Part shown: piece by piece, positions 1 through 11,893 of the stretch | Numbering within the stretch: position 1 is the stretch's first letter | Layout: the number at the start of each line of letters is the position of its first letter | Origin: Haemonchus contortus | Lineage: Eukaryota > Nematoda > Chromadorea > Rhabditida > Trichostrongylidae | Reading direction: 5' to 3' | DNA length: 64,000 bases | NCBI GenBank assembly: GCA_000469685.2 | Contig: LS997565.1 | Location: 33,016,645-33,080,644 of the forward strand | Notes under the pieces: generated by a model | Database searches by the model: none | Seen by the model: the letters and a program-made list of their open reading frames with translations, nothing else | Told to the model about the DNA's origin: nothing | Made by a program: the position numbers and the translations under genes

Positions 1-63
1 AAGGATCGTCCGAACCCGGTCGTTAGGAAGGGGTTACGAACAGGATCGTTCGAACTCGGCCCT
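1..63. repeat. imperfect direct repeat at the window edge
   Basis: Two related blocks, GGATCGTCCGAACCCGGTCG near 4 and GGATCGTTCGAACTCGGCCC near 43, lie 39-40 bases apart, within an intron of the HHAT-like gene. They are probably part of a tandem array continuing upstream of the window. Confidence 0.6.
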
Positions 64-236
64 TTTCCCACTATCATGTAGTCGACCATGAAAAAAATTC
101 TGAAAAGATGATCCCTGAACCACATTCATTTAGCATTTACATTTTTTAAATTCCTCTTAAAATTTCCGTTTCCCAAATTTTCCGTGAAAATTCAAAGCGA
201 AGTTACAAGTAGAGAACATATCAGGAACCTTTCCAG

Positions 237-3200
237 ATTTTGAATTTTTCATTGTACCTATGCAAGAACAAAGACAAGGAGTATGGGCAAGTGTGGGTGG
301 ATCACTTGCTCTATATGGCGTATCTACCGTACTCAATGACGATAATAGTGCTTTACGAGGATTTCTCCTCCCAAATACAGCGTCGATTAACTCATGGAGC
401 TGCAGTCTGCACTGATCTCAGGTAGGAAAATCTCCTTTTAAAAACTACTAAGGATGGACTTCCCATGGAAACTGGGTAATACCCTATTAGATGACTTGCA
501 GGAACTCAGGCATTGCCTTAAGCTGCGATATCACTTTGCCATTAGGAGATTTCCACAGTATTTCGACAAAAACACTAGCCAACGATCATTTTCGTTGACT
601 CACATCCTCACGAGCCTACGAGTTTACCTTCCCATCCCCATCAATTCATTGGTCGTCCATCCCTTGGGAATTCACGTACTATTTCAATACGTGCACGCAT
701 TCTGAGTCGCATCGAAAGGTGTTAAGACGAACAGCAAGGCAACATCTGAAGTCCTTATCCCAAATCAGAGTGCTCCATTATTCGGCGCTTGATGCCGCAG
801 ACAACAACTCTAGACAACTGTATACAAAAGGCAGATATTATCGTTAAGGGTTTTATGGAAGTGGCCAACACTGTTGAGGTTGGGCTTACGATGAACAAAC
901 ATTTTTAGCTAAAGCACTTTTTGTTGCCATTAAAGGCACAGTTCACGTCAGAAACAGTTGCTGGAAGTTCCTTCTAGGATGAGCTCAAGGGACGGGTCGA
1001 AAAGGAGTCAAGATAGAGCGTAATAAGGGCCCCCAAAACCGGCTTAACCGAGTGCACACCCAAGGTTAACGAGTTGTTAAGCTTTGTAAAAGCTGTAGAG
1101 GTTGCACCATCCGCAATGGGACCCCCACCTTGCACGTAAGCAGCTTATTGTAGCCAGCTGTACGCAATGGCACACACATTTGGACAACTCGTCCAAATAC
1201 CATGCCATGAAGTTTTTTCCTTACCATTCTCATCTAAACCTTAGTTTTACTTTTTTTTTGAAGAAATGGATTTCTTTTGAAGACGGGAAGCTTTCGGTTG
1301 ATGAGTTTTGAATCAAACAAACGTCAGGCAATGAGAACACAATCGTTCTTTCTGTGACTCAAGAAACCCAGTTTGGCTGAGCTGGTCTTGATCCGATAAA
1401 CATTTACTTTCTAGATTCGTCTGCTTTTTCGCCGTTCGACTATGCTTCTGGTATTTTGTTTTCGAGTTCATACTTCATTTCATCCATGTCCATTCACTCT
1501 ACAACTCTCCAGTCGATGTCATTGATCGTCTGAACAACTATGAATGTGAGGCTTTTCCGACCAGTCGTTCAGAGTTGGAAACCTCTTCGCTCCCTGACTT
1601 AAATTTCTTCATTTAGTGGCCGCGGTCTCGTATGTGACTGGTAAGCTATTTTTCATGAAGTACGTGGTGCTATTCGGTTTACCGTCCTTATTCGCATATC
1701 TCGACGGTAGGTTTTGCTAAATTTAACACCTTTCGAAAACATTCTGATTGACAATTTCGATCTCTATCTTCTTTCCTTTCAACCATTTTAGGCGATAGAA
1801 ATGTTTTTGCAAAGCGATAGTTCAGGTATAAACGGTTTCAAGAGACTCAATCGTAGACTATTCGTAGTTTTCCCTCCTTTCTTGTACGGGACAATAGTAA
1901 TGACCCGGATGCAACAGTAAATCGCTACGGTAAACACTTTTTACAAGGCCTACAACCTGGAACAGCATGCCATTCGAATATTTGTCTACACCCCTTCCCG
2001 AACGCCCATGAAATGAAATTGCTCATGAAAAAGCATGCATTAGCAAGGAACTGCACGACACAACACAATCCTATAGATAACGGCTATGTTTACTTAACAA
2101 GGCAACGGTCAGATTTCTCCCAGCGAGAAAAAAATCGAGTTGCGTTATCTCTGGAGGGCATGAAATTAACCGCACAAACACCAGGCAGTTAAGGAAGGCA
2201 TGCAGACAAGTACGCGTTCAGTTCCGTTTAAAACTTACGATTTTGCCTTAATCTCGCCATCCTCTTATAGAATCCAACATAAAGGGAAACATAACCTTAC
2301 TAGTAAGGTATAGGAAAGACCGAGAGGGCAGTTTAAGAGTTTAAGAACAAAAGAGTCCACTTAGAGAAGATTCTTTGATTTGAATAGAAAATCTCGGAAA
2401 ATAATCCCTACCAGTTCAAAGAAACAGTGAGAAAAAGCATCCTCAGAGAGATATAAGAAAGAGTGGTGCCAAAAAGCAAAGTTACCCTGGATAAAAGTAT
2501 ACGGTAACTTCTCACGATCTGATAGACCTCAACGTCGCAGGGGAAAAAAATGTTCAAACTGGTTCTCAGTTATCGTCGCTAACTTCAAAAGCAAGCTATA
2601 TGTTGCTCGTTTTGGTTGATCTAGCAGTCAAACACAAGTAACAGTTCAGGAATGCGGCCGCCACCTCCACCTATATGCATTTCTCGAGTCTCGCGGTACT
2701 CACGCATGTGGCGGCACTTTGACGCTGGACTTTACCAATTTCTTAAGAATCAGGTGACCGCTTTCGTCATTTCCTTGTACGACCTGATATTCGAAACTTA
2801 TTCTAGGTGTACATACCTCTTATGACAACTTTTTCACCTGGTAGTACTTTGCACATTATCATTCTGAATTTATCCGCGCTATTCGCTGTCTTCGGAGTTG
2901 TTCTCGCTTGGCATGGCACCAGGACTCACTATATTTGTTGGGTAAGCATTCAAAATTAACAGTAAAGATTATGATAAACCCAATTCTTACAGGTTTCTTT
3001 ATCTGCTGCCGAGCTAATCATAGAAAAGATTGGAAAAGCAATATGGGGCACTAAACAATTCCAAGAATTACGGCGAAACATCGGAGATAGAAATACAAGA
3101 CGCTTGATAGCTTTATCAATGCTGGCAACTGTTATACCTGGTTGGTTAGATCAGTTTAATTAATAAAAGTATGCATAACACCGACAAAAATATAAATGCT

Positions 3201-3541
3201 GCGGAAAATTGCACTTTCAAAACTATACCAACATTGTCACCATTTAGGGATCTTTGGTGTATTCTTTTTCCTTGGCTCGGAAGGCACAGGATCAGTTGTA
3301 TTTCACGAAATCCTAACCAACGGTATAAAAGATGTTCTCCACGGAAATGTGGTGGTCAGTAGGTGAGCGGTACCACCCATAATACAAAGGAAACTAATTT
3401 GTGTCAATAGAGCCTACTACTCTTTATTTCAGAGATTGTGATGGATTTGTGTTCCTGCACCTAATTCTTCTGGGATACTTCTTCAACAACGTATGCTTGG
3501 ATTTCGAGAAAAACTACGAAAAAGAGAAGAAAAAGATTTAG
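237..3541 (+). CDS. hhat-2: Hedgehog-acyltransferase-like MBOAT enzyme (HHAT), 5' truncated by the window edge
   Basis: Eight exons join in phase: 237-421, 1415-1545, 1617-1706, 2650-2753, 2807-2941, 2993-3140, 3248-3362, 3433-3541, giving the last 338 residues. HHAT enzymes are multi-pass ER membrane acyltransferases that palmitoylate the N-terminal cysteine of Hedgehog-type ligands. Seen here: an early membrane segment ending in IIVLYEDFSSQI, a KYVVLFGLPSLFAYLDG segment, then MWRHFDAGLYQFLKNQVYIP, which aligns in recall with human MWRYFDVGLHNFL and keeps its Asp. LAWHG carries the invariant MBOAT histidine. The end is a lysine-rich tail. Human HHAT is about 490 residues, so roughly the first 150 lie upstream of the window. 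The symbol rests on the rps-18/sec-61 neighbourhood remembered from C. elegans; hhat-1 is the alternative. Nematodes lack a canonical Hedgehog, so hedgehog-related proteins are the likely substrates (inference). Confidence 0.9.
930..1310 (+). mobile_element. MITE-related fragment in the HHAT intron 422-1414
   Basis: TTAAAGGCACAGTTCACG at 930-947 matches the terminal repeat of the TTAA MITE family. From about 1090 the sequence matches internal blocks also found, reversed, at 48.5-48.8 and 52.8-53.1 kb; the shared core includes GCAATGGCACACA and GGACAACTCGTCCAAATA. The right terminus was not found, so it is a decayed or rearranged copy. Confidence 0.55.
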
Positions 3542-3547
3542 ATCAGC

Positions 3548-3553
3548 AATAAA
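3548..3553 (+). promoter_or_regulatory. polyadenylation signal AATAAA of the HHAT-like gene
   Basis: A canonical AATAAA lies 7 bases after the stop codon at 3539-3541. Cleavage would normally follow 10-20 bases later, before or at the rps-18 stop codon at 3609 on the opposite strand, so this 3' UTR is very short. Confidence 0.6.
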
Positions 3554-3608
3554 AGTGTAATAACAATTTATCGGGCAAAACAAAACAACACCCACAACGC
3601 CGTAATGC

Positions 3609-6600
3609 TTATCCTCCCTTCTTCTTCGACACACCAACAGTGCGTCCCTTGCGTCCAGTGGTTTTCGTGTGTTGACCTCGAACACGAAGTCCCCAATAAT
3701 GACGGAGACCTCTGTGCAAGCGAATCTTCTTCAGACGCTCGAGATCTTCACGGAGCTTATTGTCGACACCGGTAGAGAGGAGCTGAAATAGGATTGATAT
3801 AAATTTAGCGAATACAACAAATATAGCATGGCTGAGATGACATGGTTCTCAAATTTTCAAGGGCTTAGCAATTTTCAAGTTTTTGTCAGAAAAATGTTTT
3901 CCTGACCAATTCTGCAGACTTTGGAAAGAGAATCCAAATGGCAGATCTAACAGCAAAGTTAAGTAGCCACTTCTGATCGAACCTGTATAGTTCCTTTGAA
4001 GGCATGTCATCACTAGTTTTCGCAGTGCGCACCGCCGCAAAAACTTGCTTGCCCCGTTCTAAGCATTCTAGACAAACTTGGATTGAACGAAATCAGTTAT
4101 TAGGCCTCCGATCCCATCACTTTTATCCCCTTCATATTAAAGAGTAAGCGGCTAAAAGCGGTACGTCATGAATACTAGATTAAACATGCAATAATTCAAC
4201 AAAAATTAATCGGAGATGCTTAATCGGGGTTGCCGTCCCACCACTTCCATGAGCAAATTGAATCAAACTAACTCATTAAAAACAGAAGATACATGAACTT
4301 CTTAATAAGCAGTGATACCTACAGAAGCACGCATCCCAAAATATTTATACTCGGGAGCATTAGGGGAATCCCTTTGAGACATTCTTATCTCTTCGAACTG
4401 GTTTAGAAATGAAGATCAAAAAGAAAGGTACGAAGATTCTCGTCTTTGCATGTGGTAACATTAGGTAAACAAAAACAATGGAAATAAAATGAGCGCTAGC
4501 ACATAGGAATCCACAGGATTTTTAACAATAAACATCCCTATAAACAGCATGTTTCCTCGACAACCATTGGCTTTCAAATTGTTGCTATGACAAGTAAGGG
4601 GTGTAAGCTAGACCGGAGTTTATTGCAAGCGTCAATTCACTGCTGCTTTAATAGAACAAGACAGACGGAATAAGCCTTCCCCTTCACAACTTGAAGGTCA
4701 TTGGTCAAAGTTGTGGACAAGAGAACATTAGATGTTTTACCGATTGGAACCGCGAGGCTTGTACAGACAACACGGATAAAACTCGATAAAATTATCTGCG
4801 TCAGTAGTGACCCTTGAAGCTTCGAAACTGCCACAAGGAAAAAATCTGACGCTTGAACGATTCCTATAATTGTAATGCTCTAACCTGTGAATATTTTCCA
4901 TCCTTGATATCTTTTTGTCTGTTGAGGAACCAGTTCGGGATTTTATATTGTGCTGGATTCTGCATAATGGTAACAATCTTCTCAAAATCATCTTCGGAAA
5001 GCTCTCCTGCGCGTTTGGTCACATCAATATCGGCCTTACGGCAACAGAGGAACGCAAAACGTCGTCCAACACCCTGAAAAAGGCAACGCTCAGATAAAAA
5101 ATACTGCAAACCGTTGCTATCGAAAATTGGACACACTGCCGAACAATTTCACCATTCCAAAAATTCAGGCTGAAAATATGAAACTTTACGCTTATATTTA
5201 CAGATCGAGTAAAATTACCGCTCAATAAAATAACTTTACTTTAGCATTGCTTTCACTTTTCTCATTTTAAGGGCATCATCAAAAATCCCCTTTACGAAAT
5301 TCTGTTCGGAGTCATGATGAGGACAAAATCAGACAAAGCTTTTTAATTAGAAGCTCCATTGATTTAGTTGCCCACAAGTCTCCATACGACGAAGGATTCA
5401 TGACAGGTTTTCCAAGAAGCGAGGACAAAATAGGCATTCACCAAAATGGTTGAATCCTACGTAATTTATAACAGGATAAGTTGTTCGTGCGCTATCCGCT
5501 ATACCACTTATTCTACCCACCTCCTCAGTCCACGCTTAATTAGACGTTTTGCAATTAAACAGACATGGAGAAAGGGGAGAGGAACCTGTGGGGTAAAAAC
5601 GGAGCTCTTTTTCACCCTTGGTCTCGCCACACCATCACCGTAAATGTCTGGCGATGGAAAATAATGAAAAATGAAAAGAAAAGGCAGCTCACAATCTTGG
5701 ATGATTAACAGGAGTGTTCACATTTAATTAACTAGTAACCTTAAACGATTTACACAAGGTATACCTATACATATATACCGAGAATAAGTGGATTACGCTG
5801 CTACACTGTTCCCAGGAATGCATGGATATGCTCGAAATATGTGATTAATGAAACATGGTCCGCTTACAGGGAGGAAATTAATAAAGAAAGCTGTTACAGA
5901 AGTAATATCCCTGCTTTCAAATTTTTCCTACTTGATTTGATGATTTCGACCCACATCACATACCTTCGAAATTTTCGAATTCGCCTTTTTCTAGAGGAGT
6001 AGCAGTTTAGGCTTGCAAAAAGGGAGTGAGAAGCCATCCCAGCCACTATCTCATACTATATTTCCCATTGCACGAAGTCCAGTCCAGGAATGAGTTTGTT
6101 CAGAAATTCGAGTCTTTGTTCTAAAAAGAGGAAAAGACATGTATTTCATTCTCCAAGGTCGAAAGACGACAGCTCGTGAGGTATCCATCGACCGGGTTTC
6201 TCGACCTTGCCAATCTCCTTAAGCCCTAGCGCAAGAGTGAGGTGATGAAAGACGAGCCTTGTCGTCAACTCATGAGGGGGAGCATACTCCATTGCCTTAG
6301 TGTCGTTTAGCTGATCAATGTTCTTGTCCAGTGACTGACTCTACCGCACCGAATCAGCCGGAGTACCGCATCGTTTTTGAATTTGGTCTGCCAGACTGAA
6401 AATGCGTTGAACGAAACGATACCATCGCTGTATATTTGTTTTATAATGTTCTGGGATACATTGTTTTTCAAGCCAGAATTATAATAAAAAAGAGCGTGGC
6501 CGGAATGATAGAAGTTCGCTGACCAGATCAGTGTAGCATAAAGTTTTGAACCTTCTAATTGCTCACTACAAACATCTCTTCACCGGACTTCCTACAAAAA

Positions 6601-7696
6601 CAAACTCGCGAAGAAAGATAGTTGTAGGATAGACAACAAAAGACGTGCGACATTGCAATAAGAGCCATTCCGCAAAGGGAACTATATGTAACGTTACATG
6701 AAAAACGTTTTTTTTACGATCAAAAAACCAAGAAGATTCGCTGAAGAAAGCACTACCACGACCATTCCTCCTCAGCAAATTTGCTCAACATCCTATCAAT
6801 CGTCAATCCAAGACAGAACTGCATGCAAAACTCGTATGCAGGAATACCAGAAAAGTATTTGAGCACTGAATCGTATTGGCATTCGGTTTCGGTGAAGTTA
6901 GTAGGACCTCCCCAATCACGCAGATACATAAATCCCGTGACACGAAGATTCGACAACTTTTGTTTCGCAACACTTTGAGTTGAATTTTCGAGAGAAAATC
7001 GAATAATTACCATTAGGCAAAAACAGGATCCGATCCCACGTTCAAGAAGTTTCTTTACGATGGGTCAGAACCGCCCAAGGCTTAAGGCAGATGGTAACAT
7101 ATGTAACACCCAAAGGGGTGTCGAAAGGTAGCCGCTCATATTCCTCTCCAATTTCCCGTTCTAAGTGAAATTGAAAAAGTGGAAGCGGAGATGAAGTGTA
7201 GTGTGAATCTACTTTCGAAATCCTTGCCTAAAACTCTCAAGCGTCAAAACACACATAGGCCATCTATCGCTTTACAAGCATGACCAGGCTTGCTTTAGCG
7301 AACAGCCGTTCTTGCTGTTGACAAAACAGTTCACTTGGAAGGTTGACAGAACATTAGTGGGCAGTCTATATACTTACTAGCAATCCCATTAGGAGGCAAA
7401 TACATTCCGAGAGTTAGTTGAACAAGATGTTGTTTAGGGGGATCTCATGGTCAAAAGGTGAACTTCACATACCGCATGATGTGCACTTTAGCAAACGAAA
7501 TGACATGTCATTGCTATCAGCATTAGGGTACCAATATATGTGCACCGAACAGGTATGGATCAGGCTTATGAGATAAAGGAATAAAAAAAACTACCTTGAT
7601 AGCGGTGAGAGCGTACGGCACCTTGCGATTACCGTCGATGTTTGTGTTCATAACACGATGAATGTGTTGAAACTTCTCGGGGATTATCAACGACAT
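3609..7696 (-). CDS. rps-18: 40S ribosomal protein S18 (uS13)
   Basis: Three exons: 7595-7696, 4885-5073 and 3609-3782. All junctions are phase 0 and together encode 154 residues (human RPS18 has 152). The protein starts [20 protein letters not shown] and contains the H2TH-region signature [13 protein letters not shown], then [20 protein letters not shown], and the basic C-terminus [20 protein letters not shown]. uS13 sits in the head of the small subunit and contacts the P-site tRNA and the bridge to the large subunit. It shows Ala-Phe-Leu-Cys-Cys after GVGRRF where human has YAHVV; a nematode-lineage change is possible. The first intron is 2.5 kb, unusually long for a ribosomal protein gene. 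A downstream GATAAA at 3571-3576 (minus strand) may serve as poly(A) signal, overlapping the 3' UTR side of the HHAT gene. It diverges from sec-61. Confidence 0.98.
5074..7594 (-). other. first intron of rps-18
   Basis: A 2.5-kb intron with GT...AG ends on the minus strand. It has no repeat that I could match elsewhere in the window. It holds one open stretch with coding-like composition, listed separately at 6753-7013. Confidence 0.85.
6753..7013 (-). CDS. unrecognised open frame inside the rps-18 intron
   Basis: An 86-codon frame on the same strand as rps-18. It contains [17 protein letters not shown] and then [18 protein letters not shown], with four cysteines and varied, non-repetitive composition. 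The segment ending in LTIDR faintly resembles the TM3/DR region of nematode chemoreceptors, but this is a guess. No convincing acceptor precedes it; a possible donor-like GATAG|GATG at the end is not GT. It may be an exon of a nested gene, a pseudogene fragment or chance. An open frame of this length is not rare in 64 kb. Confidence 0.18.
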   Translation of the reverse strand: MVIIRFSLENSTQSVAKQKLSNLRVTGFMYLRDWGGPTNFTETECQYDSVLKYFSGIPAYEFCMQFCLGLTIDRMLSKFAEEEWSW

Positions 7697-7715
7697 GGCG
7701 TTGCGTCTATTACCT

Positions 7716-7717
7716 CT
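7716..7717 (-). promoter_or_regulatory. likely splice-leader (SL) trans-splice acceptor of rps-18
   Basis: Reading the minus strand, a pyrimidine-rich TTTTTGTTTTAG precedes a 19-base leader and then the ATG at 7696. No coding exon lies upstream, and nematode ribosomal protein genes are commonly SL1 trans-spliced, so I read this as the trans-splice site rather than a cis intron. Confidence 0.6.
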
Positions 7718-8664
7718 AAAACAAAAAGAACTTTCCATCAACATTAGGAAGAGAGCACAACAGCGACTACCGTAACAGCAACGATTACAAACGAAAAAGG
7801 AAACGGAGTATTGTTCGTCATGTATTTGCGAAAGGCTTAAAACCAAGAAATATACCGCTTTTAAGTTGGGAAAAGAAGATGGGGAAAAAGAATCCATGGG
7901 CTCGACGCTCCTCAAACTTGAGCGTTTGTTGTAATTCAATGGTTTAGTACCAAAAATGTTTTCAAGAGGGATTTTTTGTTTCGCTTGATAATTCGGAGGA
8001 TTGGCTGTTCTACTTCAATAATTAAAAGAGGATGACTGTGAAGTTGGAAGCATTACAAACTTCAAAACTAGAAGTCAAATCCTAATCGGCGCTCCACATT
8101 GCAAGAAACTTCTCACTATATCTAGTGCCCAGATGCAACAAATAGGTCGGGAACCACAAACTTAATTATTTTTGAAAAGCATAAAACAACTAGATTGTTC
8201 AGGAACTTTGTCTTTACCGAGAACGTATAAGAGTTCCAAGGAGATGAAAACAGTTAAACCACTTGCTTTTGGATGGTACAAATTATCAAAATCAAAAACC
8301 ATTAACGATAAAAGCGATTGTACGATGAATTCCTTCGCTAACATTCAAAATAATACCGTCATGAAGTAGGAAATTCAAGAAAAATCAGAAAAGCGAGAAG
8401 CGTTTGAAGCTACGGTAAGTTTTCTTTATAGGACGAACGACGCAAATTTCGTGTTGTCCTTTAATTTATAGCTCGGACCTTGCAGTTCGGTCGCCCTTTA
8501 ATCGAATTTTATCGTTTTTTATTAAACAGAAGCAGATTCATATTTTTCTGGCTTGTTATAGTTCTGTATTTAACAACCAAACTAACAGAAATGTTTTCGA
8601 TGGCTGTTCCTTGGATGGGGTTTTTTATTTAGTTGCAGTTCATCATTCAGTGTTTTCTTCTTGT
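7718..8664. promoter_or_regulatory. shared divergent control region of rps-18 and sec-61
   Basis: The stretch lies between the inferred trans-splice acceptors of two divergently transcribed, constitutively needed genes. It is AT-rich, with no repeat match and no believable ORF. Both promoters must lie here, or in the outrons within it. I could not pick out a TATA box or a known factor site with confidence. Confidence 0.5.
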
Positions 8665-8666
8665 AG
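8665..8666 (+). promoter_or_regulatory. likely trans-splice acceptor of sec-61
   Basis: TTTTCTTCTTGTAG ends here, 156 bases before the ATG at 8823, with no coding exon upstream. The leader between the two is open. A cis-spliced 5' UTR exon is the alternative. Confidence 0.45.
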
Positions 8667-8822
8667 TTGATTACGGTAGCGCGTTGGCAGATTGCGCTTT
8701 GCAGAGGACGCGCCGAAGTTGACGAGGGTCTCTCCATTTGTAGCAAGCGCGGACGACATTTCTTAGTCTCATCACTGTAGCAACCCGTCTGAGGGATCGA
8801 AAGCCGGACGACCTCCTCCAAA

Positions 8823-11632
<2,810 letters not shown>

Positions 11633-11694
11633 TTTGTTCATATATCTTTAATTTATTTTCTTCACGTGTTTGTTGTTGTCTATTAGATATTTGT

Positions 11695-11700
11695 AATAAA
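11695..11700 (+). promoter_or_regulatory. polyadenylation signal of sec-61
   Basis: AATAAA stands 62 bases after the TAA stop, in a T-rich 3' UTR. Confidence 0.7.
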
Positions 11701-11821
11701 TGTCTATGTGTCGTCTTCATTGATAGCGGCATTGTGATAGTTTGTGATTTGAAGATGTCGCTGTTGACTAGTGTTTTAGCGCGTTGTAAGTGTATCTACA
11801 GTATCATGCGAATGAATGAAA

Positions 11822-11827
11822 TTTATT
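11822..11827 (-). promoter_or_regulatory. polyadenylation signal of the GPCR gene
   Basis: The plus strand reads TTTATT, that is AATAAA on the minus strand, 67 bases beyond the GPCR stop codon. It lies in the 261-bp gap between the convergent stop codons of sec-61 and the GPCR. Confidence 0.6.
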
Positions 11828-11893
11828 TGATAACACATTTTACTGGAGATCAGTGTTGACCCGTGCTTCGTAGGCTTGTTCATCGTACAAGAA

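Noticed and set aside
3461..3685. 74-codon minus-strand frame overlapping the rps-18 last exon
   Set aside because: Shadow frame of the true RPS18 C-terminus ([12 protein letters not shown]) read in another phase.
7523..7939. 138-codon frame containing the rps-18 start as an internal Met
   Set aside because: Only residues from the ATG at 7696 to the donor at 7595 are ribosomal protein S18; upstream codons lie beyond a trans-splice acceptor and downstream codons run into the intron.
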